Of a stretch of 64,000 nt of DNA, positions 50,372 through 62,488 are shown piece after piece. Origin of the DNA: Brienomyrus brachyistius. Taxonomy: Eukaryota; Chordata; Actinopteri; Osteoglossiformes; Mormyridae. Both the position numbers and the translations under genes were made by a program. The notes beneath the pieces were generated by a model, which made no database searches, was not told where the DNA came from, and saw only the letters and a list, made by a program, of their open reading frames with translations. Numbering within the stretch: position 1 is the first letter of the stretch; each line of letters opens with the position of its first letter. The DNA is taken from assembly GCF_023856365.1 (NCBI RefSeq), contig NC_064552.1, forward strand, positions 6,062,660-6,126,659. Direction: 5' to 3'.

Positions 50372-52348
50372 AGCTTAACGTCATCAGTTATTAAAATTAT
50401 TAAAATTCCCCGAACACAAGTATTGATACTTAAATCCATCCATCCATCCATGAGTGGACAAATAGATATGATATGTCTCTCTGAGATATGAGTTCATATT
50501 CTTGTCACAACATTAACAAATCAAAAGTTTGCTAAAAGGATTCACAATCAAGGACAAAATGTAACAGCCGCATAAATTTAATAGGAGGATGACTGATGCA
50601 GAGATGCATCATGAATCTTCAACCTGTAACAGTCATTAACATAGCAATACGCTGGGAAAGTGGGGAGGTCGTACAGGTTCGTTTTTGTTTTAATGCAGGC
50701 TATTCCGCTTTTATGTTACTGGGCACTGAATATTGCATCCACATACCGAGAAACACTATAAAAGGGCTGCAATTTGTGATGCCTCTATTTTCAGTGGTCT
50801 ACCACAGTAAACAGGGAACGGAATTTATGACCTAAACAAATTCGCTGCTTCTATATTACAAAATCAACAGTAAAATGATACCAGATGTCTAAGTGATGTT
50901 TTATTGACATAAGGTTTGTTCATCTTGCGCAGAATGAATGTCAGGAGTGAACACACGCAGTTTACCTTTAAATGTGTTGTTGGCCTGTTGTTCTGTGTTA
51001 GATGACTTTTCTCATCCAGGCACTCAGGACAGAATCCGTCAGATCCAGACGCTGAACAGACCCCTTTCCTCTCCGGGGAATCCATTAACAAGTCAGCTGT
51101 CAGGATGACGCGCACTGGCGGCTTGCGCCCCACTTGGGACGCCTGTTTTTTATTGGACTCACATGGGCACCCGCGTTGAAGGGTGTTGCCGAAACGCAAA
51201 GGGAATCAATTTGGGGGAAATTACAATAAACCTCACGTCGAGGATCTCTGCTCACCCGGGACCCCCGTACGTCTAGCAGACAGGTTGAAGATTGATTGCC
51301 CGCAGTCGTAGCGTTTATGATTTCATGGGCCAAATTAAACCCTCTACTCCCCTTGCCCTGAGGATATCCGACTCTTCTAGTTGCTTTCGGTTTCCAACGA
51401 TTCATCGCCTCTCACTCGCTGGATTTTATTTCCTCGCGTTTCGAGGGGGCGGGGAGGGGGGTGGTAGTGACAGGCGATCCAGCAGCAGCCAGCGCTAAGA
51501 GGACATTAAGAGCGGAACATTAATGCGCTAAAGGCTTAATGAAGTTCAGGAGAACGTGAAGGGGCGCGGCGATCTTCGCGTGATTGGTTAACATCAGATT
51601 AATGAGGATGATCATTAAAGTGATGGAGATGGATCGTTCTTTTCATGCCGTCTCTCTTTCCTATCCATCCGCCACGCAGGAAGACAATACGCAAGACCGT
51701 AACTGGCCAATCAAAGATGAATAAACTCGCAAAATGAAAGGGCCAAACAGGGGTACGTTACCCAAAAGCCCCTGTAAAATCGGTATATCCGCGATGTTTA
51801 AGTGCTTTTTATTATATATTTTTTACATGTTTATTTTATTTGTAGTTTTCCTGACAACAGCTGAGCTTATGACAGTGAACACAATACAGGCAATATGCTG
51901 TATGTTTACAAAAAGATTTGGTTGTGATGCTGTTCATCTTCGAAGATACGGTGTGTTTCGGTTTTGTGGTTTTTCGTCACCACATATATGTTTGTGGTTA
52001 GTTGCGTACTTGTGAAATGTTTATAATGGTTGTGTCACTGAAAGGATGCTAACACCATTCCATTAACATACACTCACATGAAAACACACTCTAAAGAGTC
52101 AACAGTGTGTGAGCATCTCCTTCCATTCCTTAAGGATGAGGAGATCATGATGGATTCGCAAGGATTAACTTGGGCAAGAATTGGAGCACCAGGAATTCAT
52201 GGGCGCAGCGGCATCTCAAAGGCAAATCAGAGGGAAATGATGTTAAAAATAACTGTGTTACTTTTGACAGCCAATCGGAGGCTTGTACTTCCATGCGTGT
52301 TTTGGGTAAGGAAATTCCTCAATTTAAAAAGTAAATATAAAAAGATAG
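50372..52348. other. tlx1 upstream spacer with a candidate enhancer
   Basis: No gene seen. Minus ORFs at 50864-51405 are not recognised. The TAAT-rich block at 51290-51720 is listed separately. Confidence 0.5.
51290..51720. promoter_or_regulatory. Candidate homeodomain-site cluster / enhancer
   Basis: A block of moderate GC and non-repetitive composition. Within 51504-51620 there are five ATTA/TAAT cores (cattaag, cattaatg, cttaatg, gattaatg, cattaaag) plus 'attggttaac'. It lies about 6.4 kb upstream of the tlx1 start. Judged by eye only; conservation is not tested. Confidence 0.3.
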
Positions 52349-52358
52349 GTATCAAATG

Positions 52359-52714
52359 GCGGCATGGTGGTGCAGTGGTTAGCACTGTTGCCTCACACCT
52401 CTGGGAACCGGGTTCGAGTCTCCGCCTGGGTCACGTGTGCGGAGTTTGCATGTTCTCCCCATGTCGTCGTGGGGTTTCCTCCGGGTACTCCGGTTTCCCC
52501 CCGCAGTCCAAAAACATGCTGAGACTAATTGGAGTTGCTAAATTGCCCATAGGAGTGCATGCCTGAGTGAATGGCGTGTGAGTGTGCCTTGCGATGGGCT
52601 GGCCCCCCATCCAGGGTTGTTCCCTGCCTCGTGCCCATTGCTTCCGGAATAGGCTCCGGGCCCCCCGCAACCCAGTAGGATAAAGCAGTTTGGAAGATGG
52701 ATGGATGGATGGAT
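52359..52714 (+). mobile_element. Full-length tRNA-derived SINE with target duplication
   Basis: A sense copy. Box A region 'tggtggtgcagtggttagca', box B GGGTTCGAGTC, a body with 'tttcctccgggtactccgg', and a tail 'gcgatgggctggccccccat' ending in (ATGG)n. Flanked by GTATCAAATG at 52349-52358 and 52715-52724. Confidence 0.95.
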
Positions 52715-53189
52715 GTATCAAATGTTACGTGTACGTAATTATTTGGGACTTTCTGGGTGTTCCTCAATATGTGTACTTGACCATAATTGTGTTCTTGCGT
52801 ACCTGTTTTACACCATCTTCCATTGCCGAAGACCAGTTCCAATACTCAGGTACAGGAGTACGGAGGACGGCAAAAATCCCAGCAGGTTGTTCTTGCTCCG
52901 TCCCAAATATCGAGGAGGCATTAGTTGCATCCTTGCCGAACGAGACCAATCCCATGATTCACCCCAAGTTTGTTCATGTGCAGTGTTAGCAAGTAGACTT
53001 TCGCCAAGAACACAAATATGATCTTTATGTTCTTGATAATAATAAAAACCTTCAATGTCCCTGTCAGATAATAGGTAGTACCATGTACATCAAGGACACC
53101 TAAGCTAAATTGGTGCAGTATGTTTTGATTGGTTGCAACTATTAGTTTGAAAAAATCGTAATGCTAAAACAACTAAATAATGAAAGGAT

Positions 53190-53650
53190 TTGCAAATATA
53201 TAGCAGAGGCTCAGTTTTTGGGTGGCAGAGTGACTCTGTGGGCAGCTCTGGGGTACTGATCCCACCCCCACTCGGGGCATGTGGGGTTTGCATGCTCTCC
53301 TGGCATTGGGAAGGTTCCCTTTGAGTGCTGCGATACAAAGATGCAGTTAGAACAATTGGCGTTTCTAAGTCGTCCATAATCTGTATGTGTTAGTGTGCGC
53401 ATGTGTATAGTGTGTATGTTAGTGTGTGCACCCTATCAAGGGTGTAGGTTTGGTTAGAACATTGGTAGGGAGTAAACCCCCCCCCAAACATACACAGCAC
53501 TCCCACCACATTGCTAGGCACATGTCCCCCCCCCCCCCGACCAAACCCAAATCTACGGCCTTGTGCCCTATATGCTACCTGGGATGGGCTCCAGGATCTT
53601 CCATGACCCTAAACTGGATAAGCTACTGGAAAATGGGTTTATATACAGAT
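53190..53650 (+). mobile_element. Old SINE remnants
   Basis: 53213-53440 resembles a decayed SINE head and body ('gggtggcagagtgactctgt', 'gggtttgcatgctctcc'). 53569-53650 resembles its tail ('gggatgggctccaggatctt'). Intervening C runs. Boundaries approximate. Confidence 0.45.
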
Positions 53651-55895
53651 GGAGTTCATTTTTTCAAAGGAACCCTGGAAGGCACAGGGTCTAGGGCTGT
53701 ACACCACACCTTCTCTGAGGTTGCATCTGGACATGTAATGACCTAGACTGGTGATTATGAACCTTTAACCCCTGAGTAGGTAACTAGGCTCTGACGTCAA
53801 AGCATGAGCAACGTAAGCAGAACAGTGCAATGTGCCACTTCTCCCACCACCCTCTGGATGCCGCCCCCCCCCCCCCCCCCCCCCCCACCCCGCTGTGGGA
53901 GTTACCACATGTTCCCCGGGAAGGTCGATGACCAGCCACATAACCTGAACTTCCCATGCCTTGAATGGCAATGAGAGTGCCACAATCTCACACCTAGTTC
54001 TCATGCTAGTTGTCAGTTCTCCCGCCCACTAGTCCTCCCACATGCCAGAAGGTTTAATTATTGCCCCCCCACCAACTCTTCTCTAGCCACTATCAGATGA
54101 ATCTCACTGTCAGGTCTCCATGACAGATTAAGACAAACACGAGTAGAACTCCACACACACACGGGACCTGTGCCGCTGTTCTCTGTGGGTACGGGACCTG
54201 AATACCAATTTAGAGCTGAAGCGAAACCCGTTCAGATGTTAAAAAGATTGTCCGTCGACGGAGTCCAGGCTGTGATTATGAGATCATGAATGAAAAGCAG
54301 GAGAGGTGACAGCCTTTGTAGATGTTGTTTTCATTAGGGAACGCGCCACCTGTCAATCTGGAGAAATACAGTGGGGTATGCTGGAACAAACATAATTGGT
54401 TCTAGAACATTGTTCATTACAACCTTTTCTCATCCTAGCATACTCTGAAATATATCTATTTAGGGGTATTCCCTTCCAATCCCACAGCCGAGAGCAAAGT
54501 TAATATCCTACACAACTATTTACTCAGGAAAAATATAATTCAAAATCAAAAGTGTAAGAATAATGTCAAATTAACTTATTTAACGTTTGTTTATAGTTCA
54601 TGTAAAATTACGAAGATTTTCCTTAGTGAAACATTTAAACAAACTTTCCTTATTAAAAAGTTTAAATAACCTAATGCATGTGAAAAGCGTGAGGTCTTTC
54701 CCTATGCGAACTATAATCATACGTTCCATAATAAAATCATAAGAAATCTTGCGTATGTCAAATTGTACCGATAACTGATTTAACTAAACACCATATTTAG
54801 CACTTCTACACGTTTTCTACGTCCTTGCTTGGAAATTATTTCTTCAAGTTAATTAGCTTTCTAGCTCTGTTTTGCGGGCTTATGGCTAAAATGATATAAC
54901 ACAATAACAGAAAAAAATATATATTTTCACTGCTAAAGGTGTAAATGAGCAGATTACCGGCTAAACTGATATCTGACCCTCACAAGTGATAACAAAGATG
55001 ATGACTGATGCTCTGATCAAAGCAGGAATGCTCCTACACGTCATGCGCACACGTTTGCTACGTCTGCCAATAGTACTCCCCTGCGTTCGTTGTAGCACCT
55101 ATGTTGCATCCGGATTTTACTGATAAAAACTCTTTGTTGTAGCATTCATTCATTGTAGCATCGTTTGGGGCAGCATACCCAACTGTCATGTGCTGGAGTA
55201 ACACTGCGAGGCCATTAATAAGTTCTTAAAAGTGCAAGGTTCTTCAGAAAAGTTTAGATATTAATTTTTAATGCCTGGCAAAAAATATGCTGCATTAGGG
55301 TATTTCATTATATATAAGGTATTATATTAAGTTTTATAATATGCCGAAATAATAGTATTATGCTTCCAGCTGTTTATATATACATATACAACGCTGTGTA
55401 GAAGTCTTAGCCAGTCAAAGAAAATGTTTAAGGCTGTTCATCATGATAGTAATTGTATATTTTCTCAGAAAATTTAACATTATAACATATGCAAACTAAC
55501 TAACATAATAAAAACTAGTAAGATTGTTTTTTCTGTTCTCCAAAAAGTTACTGATACCTTGTTGGATGGCTAGATGAACACCGCTTCAGTTCCCAAACCT
55601 CTCCTCAACGGTACCTCAGACATTCCGCGTGTTTATTCAATTTCACCACCATTAAATCCATTCATTTATTTAATTAGTTAAGAAAAGTCAATGAGATATT
55701 GATTAGCTGTGCCAGGTGTGTTAGTGGTCGAGTCAGGAATAAATACGCTGGTGTGTGAGATTCTGTGGTGATTTTAGGGGAGGTGAAATGGCTCAACTGA
55801 CATCCTGACAGACATAATGTCACGGTTTTACACCAACATGAAGATCATTTAAACTTCATTTTCTTTGACTGGCTCAGATTTTTGCACAGTACTGT
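53651..55895. other. Gene-poor spacer
   Basis: AT-rich from 54.4 kb. A poly-C run at about 53866-53886. No exon or RNA gene recognised. Confidence 0.6.
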
Positions 55896-55906
55896 ATGTC
55901 TATATC

Positions 55907-56264
55907 CATCCATCCATCCATTTTCCAAACCGCTTATCCTACTGGGTCGCGGGGGGTCTGGAGACTATCCCGGAAGCAATGGGCACGAGGAAGGGAACAA
56001 CCCAGGATGGGGGGCCAGCCCATCGCAGCTCACACTCACACACCATTCACTCAGGCATGCACTCCTATGGGCAATTTAGCAACTCCAATTAGCCTCAGCA
56101 TGTTTTTGGACTGCGGGGGGAAACCGGAGTACCCGGAGGAAACCCCACGACGACATGGGGAGAACATGCAAACTCCGCACACATGTGACCCAGGCGGAGA
56201 CTCGAACCCGGGTCCCAGAGGTGTGAGGCAACGGTGCTAACCACTGCACCACCATGCCGCCCCC
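55907..56264 (-). mobile_element. Full-length tRNA-derived SINE with 11-bp target duplication
   Basis: An antisense copy from (CCAT)n to 'accactgcaccaccatgccg'. Flanked by ATGTCTATATC at 55896-55906 and 56265-56275. Very similar to the copies at 49848 and 52359, so the family was active recently. Confidence 0.95.
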
Positions 56265-57524
56265 ATGTCTATATCTATATATTAATTTTATTGTTAATAA
56301 ACTATTGATGTTTTCTGCAAAAACTGCTACAAGTTACAGTAATGTTATGCAATGTACCCAGGGGTATATCTTCAGATTTTTTTCCCCCTCGCTCTTTTGC
56401 GCCCCCTAATGAAATGGCACTTTTGACGAATGCTTACGTCGCTTATAGGTCAGGTCGGTCCTGATTCGGTGTAAAGATGTGTGACATATATCTTACTCGG
56501 AATTTCATTTATTTGATAGAATGGATTTCATATAAGAATACACAAAAGCATCCCTATAATAAAAATAATGTTTTAAATTTTGCTTTTTTGCTCCTCAAAA
56601 CTCTTGAGCAAACACGCCCATCTTAACTGCACCAAGACCAGACTGGGATGTGTGATCCAATAACCCGCTGGCGAATCAGATGCCACCGCGTTGGAAGCTG
56701 AAGGCTTTCAGGCGTCTGTTTGATGTGTCAGAGGACGTCGACTCCTGTGCTAGAGAGAGGAAGCGTGCTAAGATATGAGGCCTAGCCTGTGAGGGCCGCA
56801 GTTGCTCCCGGTCATGGTGGCTTGGTTCTGGGTAGAATCACGCAGAGCATGCAGGCGGGCGCCTTGGGGTTCGGCCTGCTGATAAATGCTGACAGCCGGG
56901 GCCGTGCGGCCCCCACGTCTCTGGATGTGAAGCCACCACCCGCTGAACCTGCACCCGCAAACGAAAAGCAGGCCTGCCTTAAGAGCGGATGACATCGCTA
57001 CCAAACAAGAGCAGGTCAAGTCAAACTGATAGCTGCTATCTAGGTTATGACTGGACATTATCAGCTGGGTGACTCACCCCACATACATGTGGGGGAGCTT
57101 TTAAGGTAATGTGCCTTTTCCTAGCCCAGACTCCTTTTCTCAGGATTGTTCCTGACACAATGGTCTCACAGTCTTGGCACAGGATTACCTCCGCGTCTGC
57201 TTCATTACAGAAAACCATAATCAGTTCAGTTTGATATGTATTAGGTTCTGGATATGAACAAGGCAACTGTTTAAGAATCTCACACATTATTTTGTGTGTA
57301 CCCATTCACACATCCATCCATCCATCCATGCACCATAACAACTTATCCAGTAAATTGTGATTATGAGCATCAGTCCTACTTCAAGCAACTTTGGCCAGGA
57401 GGCAAGGGAACAGCCTGAAGAGATCTCCAGGTCTGTTGCAGGCTAAACGTGCACAATTACACATTAAGGCTAACTTACTGTAGATACACCCATTCCGCTA
57501 TCATCTATCAGCTTTTGACCTATA

Positions 57525-57645
57525 CACTCTTAAAAAAGGGGGAAAATGTGTACCTTTGCTTGTCACTGGAGTTGTACCCTCAAGGATCTGGAAATTGTAC
57601 CCTTAGCTGTAGGATATTGTACCTTTTAAAGTACAGAAATGGAAT
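57525..57645 (+). mobile_element. Half copy of the 46257-46500 MITE
   Basis: 'cactcttaaaaaagg', 'tacctttgcttgtcactgga' and 'gttgtaccctcaagg' match one arm of the foldback at 46257; the other arm is only partly present. Confidence 0.7.
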
Positions 57646-57875
57646 TCTGATTGGTTAGTTGGATTATATGAAACATTCACTGGTGGAACTCTAGGCAATG
57701 CAGCCAGTGCAACTGCACGGGGCCCCACAGAAACAGGTGGGGCCCACAGAAGGTCAATGGGCCCCTTCGCAGGGAGGATAAGGAGGCTATTAATCTATTA
57801 GTTTAACCCTTAAGGGTCAGAGGCTTCGTTTGCGGGCATGCAGCCTGCCCTATCGGTGACATCGGTGATCGTCTG

Positions 57876-57995
57876 GGGTAGGCTTCCTCAATCCAGTCAT
57901 CGGGGACCGGTAGACAGTCCATGTTTTTGCCAGGAGGGAGCAAAAATGTGGACTGTCTGGGGGGTCCATGAGAACTGGGCAAAGAAACACTGATC
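57876..57995. mobile_element. Foldback MITE
   Basis: 'agacagtccatgtttttgcc' is mirrored by 'agcaaaaatgtggactgtct' around an 8-bp loop. Outer arms resemble the 19717 element. Confidence 0.75.
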
Positions 57996-59430
57996 TAGCG
58001 TGACGCTTAACTAGGGGGCGCAAAGGAGCCAGTGAACAATATCAGAAGAAATACCTCTGGTTACACTACATGACATTACAGTTACGCTCTTGAAATATTG
58101 ATATCTATCGATGGGATAATCACACACAGCCCCATCAAATGTCAGAAAAATATGTCACTCCTCAGTCAATGAACTGGCAAGAAAATGAAACAGTTGAAAG
58201 AATCTGCGGCCCAGGGAAAAAAATGTGAAAAAGATGGGAAAAAAAGAAAATGGAAAGGTTTGTTGTTATCGCAGCTAGTTATTTGGATTTAAAAAGTATT
58301 ACTAACTAGTTCTAATATTTCACTACTTTTCTTGAGAACAGAGGCTAGGTAGTTAGCACTAAGAAAACCTGCGCTAATGAAATGTTTTGAATATAACTGA
58401 ATTGATGAGATTTGTTTTCTGCTGTTCTGCACTGTTACGTTTGTCGTTTCAGTACGCAGTGCACAAGTATAGAAGTAGATGTATATGAAAGATGTTTGCT
58501 GATGCTTGGACTTGCATTGGGGCCCATTATAATCATCGTACACCACTGAAAACATTATATTAGTATAATAGCAACAATATATTACTGTATTATTAATACA
58601 AATTGCTATAGCTTTTCTCATGAGTGAAAATGCATCAATTAAGTATTGCGCAACCGCTTGTACTTGAATTTATTTAATGTATCTGTATTTTTAATAATTT
58701 AATTTTTGCCCTCTATTATTTGTATTGGCTGTCTTGCAGTCTGCATGTCTGGTTTGGCGTGAAGTTTTGCTTTCATTGTAAAACCAATTAACGACCATTA
58801 TAAGAACTCCATCTTCTGTTCGCTTTCCGTAGCGCATGCGAATTCGTGGCAGTATGCATCAACGTCATTACGTCAATCCCTGTGCCGTCGGATTACATAA
58901 TGGGTATGGTTTCTTCTGCACATTTTTTTCCGTTGAGCTCCAAACCAAGTGTAACCGCTGAACTTCAGCTGGTAAGGGATACGCGGATAACTTTGAAAAG
59001 AAAGGAACATTATCTAGGAAATTATCAATCGACAATCCAGTTGTGCATTTTTAAACCTCTCCTGCAACAAAATAGATCGAATCCTACTATTGTTTTGTTC
59101 TCTTGGATTAAACTCCCTTGCACATATGAACAACATCCCTGCCCACCTGTTTTAACTTGTATTGCACATTATCTTTATTATCCTAGATTTTAAATCATTT
59201 ACTGTATTGTTGTACACAAAACATGCTTATATAATGACACATCAGATAAATGTTGCCCTTGTTATAATAAGTATTGCAATATAAAAATTACGTATGTGAT
59301 TTGTTGTATATTTTGTTGTGTATTAGTCTTATAATTCCATATTATTTATATAGGCCTACATATCAAAGTTTGACACCCCGTCCGTATACTCTAAACTGGC
59401 TGGATTATCAGCCCTTAAACTCCGACGTGG

Positions 59431-60930
59431 GGTGAGTTTCCCAAAAGCAGTACTTAATTAGAGAGTGTTTCTCGAATCCCTTAGTAACTACAGTAGTTCG
59501 TAATCTTGCTCGTAAATTTAGGAGTGCTCCAGCCCATTTCTTATTTTCTACGTCGCTCATTATTTGAACGTTTACCTGTTATTCTGTCACAGAGACACAG
59601 AGGTCGCCCTACAGGTATAACAAAAAAACAACCGACGCTCTTTTGGACAACTTGATAATGGTGATAAGGGGTTAATATTGCAATATACTACAATGTATAA
59701 TGTAAATAATGTATAACTAGAATGTAAAGTATAAATTAGCGCAAAAGGACACGTTCCTCTAACACTTGTTTGCAATTTGGGTACATAGCAGGGTTCATAA
59801 TTCAGAAGTGACTTGAGAATGACTTTGAAAATCATATTGAATCCATAAAACTGGTTTAAAACACGGTGCAGAATCGCAATTCGAATTTGAATATAAGGAA
59901 GTAGAATTAAAATGGGATTGATTTCACATAAATTCATAGTTCAAGTGCAATATGAAGTTTCAATATGAATTACACAGCATTTTATATAAACAGCATACAC
60001 TGAACCCCCCCACAACGATCACAAATATTTATGCAGCAAAACGTACTCTTTAGAAATGCCCCCCTGTTCGAGCATCTGACTGAAAAGTCTGTGCTTGTCA
60101 CTATTATTTATAATGAATGCCATATCTGAGACGTCGCCTATAGAATAAAGAATATAATAGTCATTTTGTGCACCATGGTGAAAGAGCACTTCATACAATC
60201 ATACAAGTAACCCTGTCACAGCCATATCCACCTGACAACCTACACGGACACTCACAGGAAAAAGCTTACTGAAGACTCCTCACAAAGGGTAGCACACATA
60301 AACAGCTAAATATGCTAAATATATAAATAAAAATATATGCACATGGAAAAAAAACTATATAAAAAAATATGCATTGTTAGAATAGGCTAAAACAGACATT
60401 TTTTTTAAATCTTACAATCATGCAGATATAAAGTTCACTTCATTCTGTATTACATATTAAAAGGTCAATATATACCATTGTGAAAGTAAATTTACATTAA
60501 ATGACATTCCTGTGTTGAGTGCATTAAATTGCCTTGAACTTAATTTAAAAAAGAAATCTTCTTCCTGTCATTCCAATTCAACATTTGCCAGGGTGTGGGC
60601 CATTTAATTCAAAACCCAATTGATGAATAGAATGGGCCACTATTCATAAATTCTGAGCAACCCTGGTAGGCTATATAATGAGCTAACCAATCAGACTTGC
60701 TATGTGTTCAGTCACATCTTTTGAAGTGGGAAGGTGAATCAGCCCTCATGACCAGCAATGACAGAGAACGGTGCAAGTCTGAAATAGAGCCATTGTGGAA
60801 GCTAATCTGCGTAACTAAATAGTAGTTTGCAGGTGGACATGAACCCTTTGGACCATCTCAGTAATGAACAATTCAATAGAGAAATACAGGCTGTCCTGGG
60901 GTGAAATAATGAGCCTCCTTGGTCTGGTGC

Positions 60931-60981
<51 letters not shown>

Positions 60982-62488
60982 GAATTAGCAGTTTGAAGAT
61001 AGGTGGATGCAGGGGCGTTTGCAGTTATAAAAAAAAAATCAGAGGCTAAGTGAAGTTTACCAGGGCTTGACATTCTTCTTTTGAAGGCAGACTGGCATCG
61101 GGGCTGCCTTGTCGTTTCAATGTTTTACCACAGGGTGGCAATAACACTACATCAATCGGGGGCTGCCTTTTCCGATGACGAACAATCTTAACGAATAACG
61201 AAGAAGATAGCGAACTACGTATATAAAGATCGAGTGAGATTTGCGGCAAAGCCCTTCGTTATCCGATATTTAACTAACAAAATTAAAGTAGTTCTTGCTT
61301 GGTTCCATCGTCCAATTGAAAAAAAACACAGAATGACAGAGAAGAGGAACATCGATCTCACGTATTTCAGTTGTCAAACACAGGATAGCCCACATGCAAC
61401 CAGCCCCACACCTCAGCTCTGTTTCTTAAGATGCCGGGCTACTGTTATGCAGGTCACGCGGTATTTTTATACCATTGTAATATCAGCCGTGCCCATGTAA
61501 AACAAAAAAAAATCTTATAAAAAAAAAAAAAATCGATCAAAATAACAGCATTAGATACCTGGGTTGTGCAAAACAGAATTCATGAATTGTGCCCTATTCC
61601 ATCCATTAAGTTGAATATGAATTGAACTCACCGCAGCTCACAGAATGTTATGAATTACAATGACAGGAAGAAGAATTGAATGTATTTCAATTCAAAGGAA
61701 TTCAATGCAGTCACAAAACACGGATATATTAAGTCTAGCAAAACATAGGGCTGCATTATTATATGATAAATTTAATAGATGGTTGATGTATATTTAATAG
61801 ATGATTGATGATGATCATATTTACAGTATGCAGTAGCATTTTGTGAGTGTCTGTAGGTTGTCAGATAGGTTGTGATCGGGTTACTTTTATGACTGTATGA
61901 AGTCCACAAAATCACAGTTAAATTATTCATTCCATGGGTGACACTTTAAATGTTACATTCTTTCATTCTGAATAACATGACATTTTTCTAACAATGATGC
62001 AGCATATACTGTGTGTGACCATTTTAATTGTACTTCCTTACATCCAAATACGAATTGCAGTTATGCATCCTGTGTGCAGCTGCAGTTCAGATTTAATTCA
62101 ATGGGCATTTTAAATTCAATTCTGATTTGTGCACAAGCCTATTACGTACTGAAATTGTGTACAGGTGTTAAAGATACAAAGGGCCCGTTTTACGCTAATT
62201 TACAGCCTAAATGGCAACATTGACCTATTGTTGTTGTTACGTTGTCCAAAAATAGCGTCAGTTGTTTTGTTTTATATTTAGAGCGACCTCTGTGTCTCTG
62301 TGACAGAACAGCAGGCAAAAGTTCAAATAACGATCGACGTAGAAAATAACGAATGGGTGCACTCACTCGTTAATTTACGAATGAGATTACGAACTGCTTT
62401 AGTTACACAGTGTTTCGGGTAACGAACGATAATTGGTACGAAATAATTTCGTCCAAACCGTCCAAAGCTTTCGGGAAAAACACCCACC
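59431..62488. mobile_element. Non-autonomous DNA transposon with long inverted termini
   Basis: The left end (59431-59608) and right end (62285-62488) are inverted copies. 'gtagttcgtaatcttgctcg', 'attttctacgtcgctcatta' and 'tctgtcacagagacacagag' on the left have mirror counterparts on the right. The outermost bases are GGTGAGTTTCCC on the left and, complemented, GGTGGGTGTTTTTCCC on the right. About 3 kb with no transposase ORF. A second inverted pair lies inside (60514-60665 and 61570-61715, sharing 'tcttcttcctgtcatt'). Confidence 0.75.
60934..60977. repeat. (TA)n microsatellite
   Basis: About 20 TA units inside the TIR element. Confidence 0.95.

Larger units (their letters stand above)
56276..59430. 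other. Gene-poor spacer
   Basis: No gene seen. It includes a decayed SINE tail near 57303-57440 and the foldback copies listed separately. ORFs at 56768-57058 and 57045-57305 (minus) and 58846-59193 (plus) are not recognised. Confidence 0.5.

Noticed and set aside
50864..51405. Coding exon(s) on the minus strand near 51.1 kb
   Set aside because: Open and of reasonable composition, but no family, start context or splice partner; left as possible regulatory DNA.
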